Source: Pollutimonas bauzanensis (lineage in GTDB: Bacteria > Pseudomonadota > Gammaproteobacteria > Burkholderiales > Burkholderiaceae_B). Taken from it: 64,000 bases of DNA. The translations under genes were made by a program, and so were the position numbers. The stretch is taken from the NCBI RefSeq assembly GCF_900129885.1, contig NZ_FQXE01000002.1, positions 248,001 to 312,000 of the forward strand, in the 5' to 3' direction. Position 1 is the first letter of the stretch, and each line of letters starts with the position of its first letter. The notes below the pieces were generated by a model. That model had not been told where the DNA came from. It ran no database searches and saw nothing but the letters and a program-made list of their open reading frames with translations. Positions 1 through 8,321 of this stretch are shown piece by piece.

Positions 1-747
1 GAAAAGATTCCGCCTGGGCTGCTGCGCGACACACAGATCCTGTGCAATGCGAGCGCTGCCCTGGCCCCCACAGTGGCCGAACACGCATTGTCGCTGCTGC
101 TGGCTCTTGGCCGGGGCCTGGACAGTTTCGTTGCGGCCAGGACCAACATGCTTTGGGAAGCCAGCCGCAAGGGCAAACTGCGCTCGCTGCATGGCGCGAC
201 AGTGGTTATCGTGGGCTTCGGCGCCATCGGCCAAAGCCTGGGTTCCCTGCTGCGGCCGTTGAGGTGCCGCATCATCGCCATCACCCGCAATGGCGGACCG
301 GAACCCATGGCCGATGCGTCTGTTGCGATGGACGACATCGACAATGCGCTGGCCCAGGCGGACGCCATCGTGCTGACCCTGCCGCTGACGACCGCAACCA
401 CCCGGCTGTTCAATGCGCGGCGCTTCGCGGCCTGCGCCCGGAAACCGATCTTGATCAATGTGTCGCGCGGCGCGATCGTCGACACGCTCGCGCTCGATGA
501 CGCCCTGCGCACCGGGCAGATCGGCGCGGCGGGCCTGGACGTGGTCGATCCGGAGCCATTGCCGCCCCGGCACCCGCTCTGGTCCGCGCCGAATCTGATC
601 CTGACGCCTCATGTGGCGGCAGGCGGCAGCCACGACGCGCTGGCTGACTTCATTGCAGAGAATATCCAGCGATACGCCCACGGCCAGGAGCCGCTGTCGC
701 GCGTGTCGGCCCGTCAACTTGCATTTTCATCGCAACTCCCGCCATGA
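1..747 (+). CDS. D-2-hydroxyacid dehydrogenase family protein (5' end missing)
   Basis: NAD(P)-dependent oxidoreductase that would interconvert a 2-hydroxy acid and its 2-oxo acid in the cytoplasm. The reading frame is open from base 1, so the N-terminus lies outside the window; 248 residues are visible. The Rossmann motif GFGAIG is followed by the three family catalytic regions in order: Arg in NVSRGAIVD, Glu in DPEPLP and His in TPHVAAG. The stop overlaps the next start as ATGA (744-747), so it is translationally coupled to the hydratase-family gene. Substrate is unknown; the neighbours suggest catabolism of a carboxylic acid imported through the downstream Bug protein. Confidence 0.85.
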   Translation, partial: EKIPPGLLRDTQILCNASAALAPTVAEHALSLLLALGRGLDSFVAARTNMLWEASRKGKLRSLHGATVVIVGFGAIGQSLGSLLRPLRCRIIAITRNGGPEPMADASVAMDDIDNALAQADAIVLTLPLTTATTRLFNARRFAACARKPILINVSRGAIVDTLALDDALRTGQIGAAGLDVVDPEPLPPRHPLWSAPNLILTPHVAAGGSHDALADFIAENIQRYAHGQEPLSRVSARQLAFSSQLPP

Positions 748-1514
748 ACATCCCGACTTTGTCCCCAGCCCTCCAGGAATCGGCGGACCTGCTGGCCGCC
801 AGCCGCCGCAGCGGCGTGCGTCTCGTGGCGCTGCCCGAGGCGGGCCGGCCCGCCAGCCTGGAGCAGGCGCTCGATATTCAGGACGCCGTCACCCATGCTT
901 TGGGGGAAACGGTGGGAGGCTGGAAGGTCGCCGTCGACAAGGACGGCCGCGCATCGCGTGGCGCCATGTTCGCATCCAGGATTTTCCCGAGTCCCGCCCG
1001 AGTCGCAAGCTCGGCCGTACCCTTGCTGGGCGTGGAGATCGAGGTCGCCTTCGTTTTCAATCGCGACCTGCCGCCACGTAGCGAGCCCTACAGCGAGGAC
1101 GAGCTGGCGGACATGGTGACCGCCCTGCCGGCGATCGAGATCGTCGATTCGCGATACACCGACTACCACACAACGCCCAAGCTGGACCGGGTGGCCGACC
1201 ATTCCTCCTTCGGCATACTGGTCAGGGGCCGGCCCGAACTGCGCTGGCGCGACCTGGACCTGGGCCACGCGCAGGCGCGCATCTGCGCCGACGGCCAGGA
1301 GCTGGGCGCCGGCGTCGGAAACGCCAAGTGCGGCAACCCTCTGCTGCCGGCTCTCGTGCTGGCGAACTCATTGCGCACAGAGGGACGCATCAAGGCGGGA
1401 CATATCGTCACAACAGGCACCTACACACCGCTGCGTTTTGTCAGGCCCGGGCAGCGGATCACGGCGAGCATCCAGGGCCTGGGAACAGTGTCGGTCGACA
1501 CACTCACTGAATAA
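744..1514 (+). CDS. 2-keto-4-pentenoate hydratase / fumarylacetoacetase-superfamily enzyme
   Basis: 256 residues, the usual length of MhpD-type 2-hydroxypenta-2,4-dienoate hydratases and related decarboxylases. Family blocks are visible: GGWKVAVDKDGR near the N-terminus, LLGVEIEVAFVF and PAIEIVDSRYTDY in the middle (acidic residues of the metal site), and GNPLLPALVLAN toward the end. The start is fixed by the ATGA overlap with the preceding dehydrogenase. Members add water to, or decarboxylate, unsaturated 2-oxo acids from meta-cleavage-like pathways. No ring-cleavage enzyme is adjacent, so the exact reaction cannot be assigned. Confidence 0.8.
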   Translation: MNIPTLSPALQESADLLAASRRSGVRLVALPEAGRPASLEQALDIQDAVTHALGETVGGWKVAVDKDGRASRGAMFASRIFPSPARVASSAVPLLGVEIEVAFVFNRDLPPRSEPYSEDELADMVTALPAIEIVDSRYTDYHTTPKLDRVADHSSFGILVRGRPELRWRDLDLGHAQARICADGQELGAGVGNAKCGNPLLPALVLANSLRTEGRIKAGHIVTTGTYTPLRFVRPGQRITASIQGLGTVSVDTLTE

Positions 1515-1535
1515 TTCAATCCGAGGAGACATTCC

Positions 1536-2513
1536 ATGCGCAGGCTACCTTCGATTCTGCTGGCCGCCGCCGCCCTGTTCACTCTACATGGAACGCAGGC
1601 TGCCCCCGCCACCTATCCCAACCACGCAGTCAGGATGATCATTCCTTTCCCGCCCGGAGGCGTTAACGACATCGTGGCGCGCATACTCGCCGACGGGCTC
1701 GGCAAACGCTGGAACACCAGCGTCGTCGTGGAAAACAAACCCGGCGGCAGCGCCATCATAGGCGCTAGGGCGGTGGCTGCCGCCCCGGCCGACGGCTATA
1801 CCCTGCTTGTGGCGCCGTCCGTGTTGTCCAGCCATCCCGCACTGTTTCCCAATGCGGGCTATGACCTGAAAAAAGACTTGGCGCCCCTGTCCCGGATCGC
1901 GATCTTTCCAGTGCTCGTGCTCACTGATCCCAAGCTGAATCTGATGAACGGCAAACAGCTGCTCGACTATATTCGCGCAAGCAGCGGACCCGTCTACTAT
2001 GGCGGGCCGGGCGCATCGAGCACGCCCAACATGGCGGCGCAGTGGCTCAAATTCAAGGCCAGCGGCATGGATAACCTGACGCCCGTGCCCTACAAGGGTG
2101 ACTCCGACATCATCACTGCCATCATGAGCGGCACAGTACCCGTCGGATTCGTGGGGCTGCCTTCGGGCCTGCCGCACATCGCCGGCGGAAGGGTTCGCGC
2201 AACGGCGGTCAGCACCCGCGACCGCGCTGCGCAATTACCGGACGTGAGCACGCTGGCGGAAAGCGGCGTCACGGACTATGAGCTTTCCGGCTGGAGCGCC
2301 CTCATGGCGCCGGCCGGCACGCCGCCGGAGATCGTCGACACGATCTCCGAAAGCGTCCAGGCCGTCCTTCGCGATCCGCAAGTGGCCGAGAAGATCACCA
2401 AGCTCGGCGCAATTCCCACGCCCAGCTCACCCGCAGAGTTCAAGGAATTCCTGGACCAGGAAATCACCAAGATGACCCAGATCGTTGAGGCTGCCGGCAT
2501 CAAACCCAACTGA
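1536..2513 (+). CDS. Bug-family tripartite tricarboxylate transporter receptor
   Basis: Periplasmic solute-binding protein of the Bug/TctC family, 325 residues (standard length). A signal peptide is visible (LLAAAALFTLHGTQAAPA), followed by the family N-terminus YPNHAVRMIIPFPPGGVNDI and the block VVVENKPGGSAIIGA. The gene starts 21 bases after the hydratase gene behind a GAGGAGAC ribosome site and is probably in the same operon. No TctA/TctB membrane partners are nearby, which is common for Bug genes in Bordetella-like genomes. The ligand is probably a carboxylate used by the two upstream enzymes (inference). Confidence 0.9.
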   Translation: MRRLPSILLAAAALFTLHGTQAAPATYPNHAVRMIIPFPPGGVNDIVARILADGLGKRWNTSVVVENKPGGSAIIGARAVAAAPADGYTLLVAPSVLSSHPALFPNAGYDLKKDLAPLSRIAIFPVLVLTDPKLNLMNGKQLLDYIRASSGPVYYGGPGASSTPNMAAQWLKFKASGMDNLTPVPYKGDSDIITAIMSGTVPVGFVGLPSGLPHIAGGRVRATAVSTRDRAAQLPDVSTLAESGVTDYELSGWSALMAPAGTPPEIVDTISESVQAVLRDPQVAEKITKLGAIPTPSSPAEFKEFLDQEITKMTQIVEAAGIKPN

Positions 2514-2593
2514 CATCGCTCCGCAGCCAGGATTTCAGCGGCCCTGAACGCAGGCCCAAACCGGTCCATGGCCGCCAAGATTTGAGCTGGACA

Positions 2594-2629
2594 TTGACAT
2601 TGTGGTGAATCATCCCCACAATCACCGCA
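2594..2629 (+). promoter_or_regulatory. Promoter with overlapping operator of the Fic gene
   Basis: TTGACA (2594-2599) lies 17 bases before CACAAT (2617-2622), a good -35/-10 pair. An inverted repeat with 7-base arms, ATTGTGG (2599-2605) and CCACAAT (2616-2622), spans the spacer and the -10. Transcription would start near 2629, exactly the ATG of the Fic gene, which has no Shine-Dalgarno sequence. A leaderless, repressor-controlled transcript is therefore likely (inference). Confidence 0.55.
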
Positions 2630-3783
2630 TGAATAGCGGCGAATACATTTGGCAATCCCCGCACTGGCCCCGGTGGCAGTACGATCTTAATTCCTTGGCG
2701 GAGCCAATGGCTGTGGCCAGTCGCGCCCAGGGTCTGTTGATAGGGCGGCTCACTGATGTGGGCCTTGCCCTTCAAAATGAAGCCAGCCTTGCCGCGCTGA
2801 CCGAAGACGTAATCCAGACCAGCGCCATCGAGGGCGAACTCCTCAACATGGTCTCAGCGCGTTCTTCGGTGGCGCGTCGGCTCGGCGTGGATATCGGTGC
2901 GTTGGCGCCTGTAGATCGACACATAGAAGGCGTGGTGGACATGGCGATCGATGCCACGGGCAACGCCCATCTGCCGGTCTCGAGGGATAGATTGTCCGGT
3001 TGGCATGCGGCCCTGTTCCCGACCGGCTACTCTGGCATGAGCCGCATCCGGGCAGGCGCCTGGCGCAACGATGCCGGTGGCCCCATGCAGGTCGTCTCGG
3101 GTCCCATCGGTCGTCAGCATGTGCACTACGAAGCGCCGCCCGCCGGGCGGCTCGACGCAGAAATGGAGCAGTTCCTCAGTTGGCTCAACGGCACATCCCG
3201 AGAGCCAGCGCTGATCAAAGCCGGCATCGGCCACCTATGGTTCGTCACGCTACACCCCTTCGATGATGGTAACGGCCGCATTGCCCGCGCCATCGGTGAC
3301 CTGCTGCTCGCCCGCGCCGATGGCAGATCGCAGCGCTTCTACAGCCTCTCGGCGCAGATCCAGCGTGAACGCAAAGCTTATTACGGCATCCTGGAACGCA
3401 CCCAGAAGGGGAGTCTGGACGTGACCGAATGGCTTGCGTGGTTCTTGGCAACCTTGCACTACGCCGTACAACAAGCACATCAAACGCTGGATCGTGTGCT
3501 TGCCAAAGCGCGATTCTGGCAGCGGGTGGCCGCCATTCCCATGAATGAGAGGCAGATTAAAGTGCTTGACCGGCTGCTCGACGGCTTTGAAGGCAAGCTG
3601 ACGACCAGCAAGTGGGCGGCATTGGCGAAGTGTTCAACGGACACGGCGCTTCGGGATGTCAACGAGCTGGTGCAACGAGGGGTACTGCAAAAATCCGCAG
3701 CCAGCGGTCGTAGCACCAACTACGAAATAAATAATCTCGTAGAAACTCACGAACACGTTTCGCACTCCGAACTCAAACAATAA
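2629..3783 (+). CDS. Fic family protein, class II (N-terminal inhibitory motif) with C-terminal winged helix
   Basis: 384 residues. The start EYIWQSPHWPRWQYD is typical of the DUF4172/Fic_N head. TSAIEG (residues 64-69) matches the autoinhibitory motif [S/T]xxxE[G/N] of class II Fic enzymes. The catalytic Fic motif HPFDDGNGRIAR begins at His209. A winged-helix-like segment (LTTSKWAALAKCSTDTALRDV and GVLQKS) closes the protein. Fic enzymes usually transfer AMP from ATP to Ser/Thr/Tyr hydroxyls of target proteins. ATG 2629 was chosen over GTG 2602/2605 because those codons lie inside the operator. No antitoxin gene is adjacent, consistent with built-in inhibition. Cytoplasmic; target unknown. 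Confidence 0.88.
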   Translation: MNSGEYIWQSPHWPRWQYDLNSLAEPMAVASRAQGLLIGRLTDVGLALQNEASLAALTEDVIQTSAIEGELLNMVSARSSVARRLGVDIGALAPVDRHIEGVVDMAIDATGNAHLPVSRDRLSGWHAALFPTGYSGMSRIRAGAWRNDAGGPMQVVSGPIGRQHVHYEAPPAGRLDAEMEQFLSWLNGTSREPALIKAGIGHLWFVTLHPFDDGNGRIARAIGDLLLARADGRSQRFYSLSAQIQRERKAYYGILERTQKGSLDVTEWLAWFLATLHYAVQQAHQTLDRVLAKARFWQRVAAIPMNERQIKVLDRLLDGFEGKLTTSKWAALAKCSTDTALRDVNELVQRGVLQKSAASGRSTNYEINNLVETHEHVSHSELKQ

Positions 3784-3837
3784 ATCTATTAAAAACAAGT
3801 AAGATGGTCTACGTACTAATACTGACGTGGAAGAACG

Positions 3838-4230
3838 GTGGAGATCAATACCAGTAAAACAAAATCGGGCGAACATCTCGTTGATGTGGCGCCGCTAGCC
3901 GCCGCGCTGGAAAAGTTTGCCACTGAGCGCGAGTGGGCGCAGTTTCACTCCCCCAAAAACCTGGTCATGGCGCTCACCGGGGAAGTCGGCGAGCTGGCAG
4001 AAATTTTCCAATGGATGACCGAAGAACAGTCGCATGCCGCCGGGGGCAGCCCAGGCACTTCACAAGCCGTCAAAGAAGAACTCGCCGATATACTGCTTTA
4101 CCTTGTCCGCCTGGCATCCGTACTTGGCGTCGACCTGAACGTAGCGGCGCAGCACAAGCTTCAAGTGAATGCCGAAAAATACCCTGTCGACAAGGCCAGG
4201 GGTTCGAACAAGAAATACACCGAACTCTGA
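3838..4230 (+). CDS. MazG-like nucleotide pyrophosphohydrolase
   Basis: 130 residues. The all-alpha NTP pyrophosphohydrolase pattern is clear: LTGEVGELAEIFQWM supplies the ExxE metal-binding pair of the first helix and EELADILLYLVRLA the ExxD pair of the second. Length and layout match the RS21-C6/iMazG (dCTPase-like) single-domain group that hydrolyses non-canonical or excess dNTPs to the monophosphate. Starts with GTG. It lies downstream of the Fic gene after a 54-base AT-rich gap and converges on nudC, another nucleotide-housekeeping hydrolase. Confidence 0.85.
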   Translation: MEINTSKTKSGEHLVDVAPLAAALEKFATEREWAQFHSPKNLVMALTGEVGELAEIFQWMTEEQSHAAGGSPGTSQAVKEELADILLYLVRLASVLGVDLNVAAQHKLQVNAEKYPVDKARGSNKKYTEL

Positions 4231-4281
4231 TCCGGGCGGCTTCAACAAACCGGCATGCCGAACCGACATGCCGGCGACGCC

Positions 4282-5058
4282 TCAGACCGAGGCGCGCCTG
4301 GCAACATCCGGCGGCAGATTTGCCCGCAGCAGGCGGCCGGCGATGGACTCGACCATGGGAATATCGGGCAAGGCGTCGCCAGGGCCGAACCAGAGCGCAT
4401 CGGCGATTTCGTCCTCCTGGATACGAAGTTCGCCGCCGGCATACTCGGCGGTGTAGGCGATCATGAGCGAATGCGGGAACGGCCATGACTGGCTGCCGAA
4501 ATAGCGCAGGTCTTTGACCCGCAGGCCTACTTCCTCGAGCACCTCGCGGTGGATGGCCTCTTCTATGCTTTCCCCCGCCTCGACAAAGCCGGCCAGCGCG
4601 GTGTAACGCGCGGTGGCGTATGTCGCGTGGCGCGCCAGCAGGATCTCGTCGCCCCGCTTGATGAGCACCATCATTGCGGGCGAGATGCGCGGGTAGGCGG
4701 AAAAGCCGCAGGCGGGGCAATGGAAGCAGAGTTCTTTTTCCGACTTGCGCATGGGCGTCGCGCAAACGCCGCAATAACGGTGGGTGCGCACCCACTCCGC
4801 CACTTGAAACGCGCGGCTGGCCAGCGCGCCGTGTTCGCCAAGCTCGGCCATGACGGCCCGCAGCTTGCGGAACGCAAAGCCGGAAGGCGCCTCGACATCG
4901 CGCGCGACATGACAGGTACGGTGGCTGGAGCCGGCGGAAAGCCATACCGGCTGAAGCGCGTCGGCCCCCAGGCCGATGAGGGCGCAGACATCAGCATCGG
5001 GAAAGTCGATGCGGGATTCGCACAAGAGGAGCTCGTCGCCCCGGAAAATCAAATTCAT
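4282..5058 (-). CDS. nudC: NAD(+) diphosphatase / RNA deNADding hydrolase NudC
   Basis: Nudix hydrolase cleaving NAD(H) to NMN(H) and AMP and able, in the family, to remove NAD caps from RNA. 258 residues. The zinc ribbon is present (CGVC at 96-99, CFHC at 111-114), then a complete Nudix box GFVEAGESIEEAIHREVLEE and the NudC-specific motif SQSWPFPHS. The ATG at 5058 was chosen because GGGAG lies five bases upstream; a TTG at 5070 is less likely. Monocistronic and convergent with the MazG-like gene. Confidence 0.93.
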   Translation of the reverse strand: MNLIFRGDELLLCESRIDFPDADVCALIGLGADALQPVWLSAGSSHRTCHVARDVEAPSGFAFRKLRAVMAELGEHGALASRAFQVAEWVRTHRYCGVCATPMRKSEKELCFHCPACGFSAYPRISPAMMVLIKRGDEILLARHATYATARYTALAGFVEAGESIEEAIHREVLEEVGLRVKDLRYFGSQSWPFPHSLMIAYTAEYAGGELRIQEDEIADALWFGPGDALPDIPMVESIAGRLLRANLPPDVARRASV

Positions 5059-5203
5059 GTTGTCTCCCAATTATCTGTGCGAAACATCATACTCCCGCAA
5101 CCGTCCACACCGTTATCCGCCGTTATCTGCTTTTCTACGCCGTCCCGCCCTAAGAAACAACCGGACACCAGCATGCGCCAATACCCGATGCCGCGGCAGG
5201 AGT

Positions 5204-6577
5204 CTACGCCCGCGGCGCCTCGCGCGTCAGCGTGCGGGTCAGCGCGCCGGCATCCGCCTGCTCTTCAAAGCCATGCAACAACGCCAGGCTGGCCTCCACC
5301 TGCTCCGGCCGCAATCCCGCCATGGGAACCAGGCGCCGGTACTTGGCGTCGATGTCATCCCAACACGCGCCACGCGGGCCCGAGCCGCGCGGGGACACGC
5401 AGGTGCTGGAGAATTCGCGGCCGTCCTTGAGCAGAATGGCGACGCTGCCGCCATGGCGATGCGGAAACCGGTCGGGCAAGGGCGCGGGGGATGGATCGAA
5501 AACGATTTTGTCCTGGACGCGGGCGATGACGGGGTCGGTCATTTTGGCCAAGGTCATGGCATCCCAGCCGAATTCCCGGTCGACGATGGAGGCCGCCACG
5601 AAATACACCAGGCTGTGCGCGGCATCGACGAGGTTGCGCGGGTGCGGCTCGCCTTTGAAATTGGTCCATTGCACCGCCGCGGAAATGGTGACGCGCTCGA
5701 TGTCGTCGGGGCTTACATCGCCGGCGCTGGCCGCATCGGCGGCCGCTTCGGCGGTGGCATGAAACGGATGGGCGCCGGGCATGAGCTTGATGGCCATGTC
5801 GGTGACGATGTCCCAGTCTTCACCCAGGCCCCGCGCGATGTCGTCCATGGCTTGGCCGTTCATCGCGCTAAGGAATCCCCGTGGCGTTTCAAGAATAGCC
5901 AGGTCGGCCTGGAAGCCCTGCCGGGCTGCCAGCGCGGCCTGTACGCCCGCCATGGCCGCGTTGCCGGCATGGTACTCGCGCGCGCAGCTTGTATCGGCGG
6001 CAACGGCCATGCCGCCGATGGACGTGGCGGCAAGCGCGATGGCGTGGGCCATGCGGCCCGCGTCCAGGCCAAGCAGCCGGCCCGCGGTCACCGCCGCGCC
6101 GAACACCGTCGACACCGAGCCATGAAAGCCACGCTGCATGCGGCCCGGCGTAAGCGATTCATCGATGCGTCCGGCCACTTCGTAGCCCAGCACCATGGCG
6201 GCCAGAAGATCGCGGCCCGGCGCGCCCATATGCTCGCCCAGAGCGATGGCGGTAGTGGAAACGATGGTGCCGATATGGGCAATGCTGCGCAGGTCGCTGT
6301 CGTCGGAAGCCGCCGCGTCGCTGGCTACGGCGTTGACCCGGACCGCCCGGGTCAGGGGCAGGCGGGTTCCGTGAAACCATGCGGTGGCCTGCCCGGCGCC
6401 GCCCTCTTCCAGTTCCAGGCCGCGCACAATGCGGGCGGAGTCTATGTCGTGGCCCATGGCCGCGCTGGCGATGGTGCTGGCCAGGCTCATTTTGGCGCGC
6501 TCGATGGCCGCCGCGGGGATGCCGCTGGCGGGTGTGCCTGTCGCGAATTCGGCCAGTGTCCGGGCAAGAGTCGTCAT
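5204..6577 (-). CDS. MmgE/PrpD family protein (last gene of ABC-catabolic operon)
   Basis: 457 residues, normal for MmgE/PrpD (2-methylcitrate dehydratase and iminodisuccinate epimerase relatives). Family stretches include LVYFVAASIVDREFG and AVQWTNFKGEPHPRN. The start ATG 6577 lies eight bases after the permease stop, so it belongs to the transcript beginning near 10725. A second, divergent copy of the family is at 10881-12254; the two differ widely. The family mostly isomerises or dehydrates hydroxy-polycarboxylates or acts as a lyase; the substrate here is unknown. Confidence 0.8.
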   Translation of the reverse strand: MTTLARTLAEFATGTPASGIPAAAIERAKMSLASTIASAAMGHDIDSARIVRGLELEEGGAGQATAWFHGTRLPLTRAVRVNAVASDAAASDDSDLRSIAHIGTIVSTTAIALGEHMGAPGRDLLAAMVLGYEVAGRIDESLTPGRMQRGFHGSVSTVFGAAVTAGRLLGLDAGRMAHAIALAATSIGGMAVAADTSCAREYHAGNAAMAGVQAALAARQGFQADLAILETPRGFLSAMNGQAMDDIARGLGEDWDIVTDMAIKLMPGAHPFHATAEAAADAASAGDVSPDDIERVTISAAVQWTNFKGEPHPRNLVDAAHSLVYFVAASIVDREFGWDAMTLAKMTDPVIARVQDKIVFDPSPAPLPDRFPHRHGGSVAILLKDGREFSSTCVSPRGSGPRGACWDDIDAKYRRLVPMAGLRPEQVEASLALLHGFEEQADAGALTRTLTREAPRA

Positions 6578-6585
6578 GTCGCGGT

Positions 6586-7464
6586 TCAGGTCTGCATCCC
6601 CCAGCGCCCGATGGTGCGCCGCTCGACCACCCGGAAGATCAGGTTTTCCACCAGCAGGCCGAACAGGATCACGGTGAGCAGCCCGGCGAATACGTTGGGT
6701 ATGTCGAGCATGTTCTTGTTCTGGAAGATGTACCAGCCCAGGCCGCCCGAGCCGGAGCTGGAGCCGAACACGAGTTCCGCGGCGATCAGGGTGCGCCACG
6801 CAAAGGCCCAGCCTATTTTCATGCCGGTGAGTATGCTGGGAAATGCGCCGGGGATCAGGATCTTGCATACATACCCCATGCGGGTCAGGCCGTAATTGCG
6901 GCCCACCATGCGCCAGGTCGGGCTGACCGAGCGGAAGCCCGAATGGGTGTTGAGGGCGACGGCCCACAGCACGGCGTGGATGAGCACGAAAATGATGCTG
7001 GCGTTGCCCAGCCCGAACCAGACCATAGACAGCGGCAGCAAGGCAATGGAAGGCAAGGGGTTGAACATGGAAGTCAGCGTTTCCAGCAGATCGGCCCCCA
7101 CGCGCGTCGCGCTGGCAAAGGCAGTGAACAGCGCGGCGATGAGCAAGCCCGCCGCATATCCTTGCAGCAGCAGGGAGATCGACGTCCAGGTCGCGCGCAG
7201 CAGCGTGCCCGACAAAATGCCCGAGAAAAACGCCTGGATCGTGGCCACAAAAGTGGGAAACAGCAAGGGGTTGCCGGACCACCGGGCATACGCTTCCCAG
7301 ACGATGGCCAGGGCGAGCAGCATGATGCTCTTGCGGAATGGGTCGTTGTCGAGCAGGCGTTCCCAGACACCCAGCGGCTTTTCGATTATGCCAAAGCCCT
7401 TGTCCTCGACGGTGTTGATGATTTCTTCACGATAAACCGTGGCATTCGGAATTGCTTCAGACAT
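6586..7464 (-). CDS. ABC transporter permease, NitT/TauT type
   Basis: 292-residue inner-membrane protein of the SsuC/TauC family with about six hydrophobic segments. The EAA loop region is around VALNTHSGFRSVSPTWRMV and NYGLTRMGYVCKILIPGAFP, which docks on the ATPase. The ATG at 7464 follows GGGGAGA and overlaps the end of the ATPase gene by eight bases, so the two are coupled. The family imports sulfonates, nitrate, thiamine precursors and many organic anions; the ligand should match the binding protein at 8322-9323. Confidence 0.88.
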   Translation of the reverse strand: MSEAIPNATVYREEIINTVEDKGFGIIEKPLGVWERLLDNDPFRKSIMLLALAIVWEAYARWSGNPLLFPTFVATIQAFFSGILSGTLLRATWTSISLLLQGYAAGLLIAALFTAFASATRVGADLLETLTSMFNPLPSIALLPLSMVWFGLGNASIIFVLIHAVLWAVALNTHSGFRSVSPTWRMVGRNYGLTRMGYVCKILIPGAFPSILTGMKIGWAFAWRTLIAAELVFGSSSGSGGLGWYIFQNKNMLDIPNVFAGLLTVILFGLLVENLIFRVVERRTIGRWGMQT

Positions 7465-8245
7465 GCGCCATTCTCCCCTGCGTTGCATTTTCCTGGAACA
7501 GCAGCTCTTCGATGCGCTGCGTCAGCAGCTTGCCGTCAGGCCCCCTGGCGTCGATGCCATCGCTGTTGAGCTCGGCCCTTACCTGGCCGGGATGCGGACT
7601 GAGCAGCAAAATCCGGCTGCCTATACGGACCGCCTCGGGAATGGAGTGGGTGACGAACAACACGGTGAACCGGGTGTCTTCCCACAACTGCAAGAGCTCC
7701 TCCTGCATTTTTGCGCGCGTAAGGGCATCCAGCGCCGCGAAAGGTTCATCCATCAGCAGGATCTCCGGCTCCATGGCCATGCCGCGGGCTATGGCCACGC
7801 GCTGCTTCATGCCGCCTGAAAGGGTATGCGGCAGGCTGTCGGCAAAGCCGGACAGATTGACTTTGTCGATGTAGTGCATGGCTTTTTCTTCAGCGGCTTT
7901 GCGCTCCAGGCGGCCGCTGGCGGTCAGCGCGAATACGACGTTTTCCTTGACGGTCTTCCAGGGCAGAAGCTGATCGAATTCCTGGAACACCATGACACGA
8001 TCCGGCCCCGGCCTGGCGATTTCCTGGTTGTTCAGCCTGATCTGGCCTTCGACGGTGGGCAGATAGCCGCCCACGGCCTTCAATAGCGTGGATTTGCCGC
8101 AGCCCGACGGCCCCACGATAACAAACCGGTCGGAGCGGTAAACGTCGAAGCTGACGCGGTAGGTCGCCGTAATGAGGTGATCTTTGGTGCGATAGCGCAG
8201 GGTGACCCCCTGGACCGACAGCAAAGGTGCTGGGGATGGACGCAT
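7457..8245 (-). CDS. ABC transporter ATP-binding protein, NitT/TauT type
   Basis: 262 residues with all nucleotide-binding motifs: Walker A GPSGCGKST, Q-loop VFQEFDQLLPW, signature LSGGMKQR, Walker B ILLMDEPF and switch His in VTHSIPEA. It energises the adjacent permease. Order on the transcript is binding protein, ATPase, permease, MmgE/PrpD. The start has GGAG ten bases upstream. The closest general relatives are SsuB/TauB/ThiZ-type ATPases. Confidence 0.9.
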   Translation of the reverse strand: MRPSPAPLLSVQGVTLRYRTKDHLITATYRVSFDVYRSDRFVIVGPSGCGKSTLLKAVGGYLPTVEGQIRLNNQEIARPGPDRVMVFQEFDQLLPWKTVKENVVFALTASGRLERKAAEEKAMHYIDKVNLSGFADSLPHTLSGGMKQRVAIARGMAMEPEILLMDEPFAALDALTRAKMQEELLQLWEDTRFTVLFVTHSIPEAVRIGSRILLLSPHPGQVRAELNSDGIDARGPDGKLLTQRIEELLFQENATQGRMAHV

Positions 8246-8321
8246 AGAAGACTGTCTCCAAACTTTCTTTCTGAGGCGTGCCGCATCCGGGCGCGACCGG
8301 ATGCGGCGGCCGGGTTCGCGG

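Noticed and set aside
4976-6895. Long plus-strand open frame (639 codons) opposite the MmgE/PrpD and permease genes
   Set aside because: Low-complexity Gly/Arg/His-rich translation typical of antisense frames in GC-rich DNA; the minus strand carries clear protein families.
5204-7282. A 692-codon open frame on the minus strand
   Set aside because: Only the part from ATG 6577 encodes a recognisable MmgE/PrpD protein; the upstream part is the shadow of the NitT/TauT permease gene.
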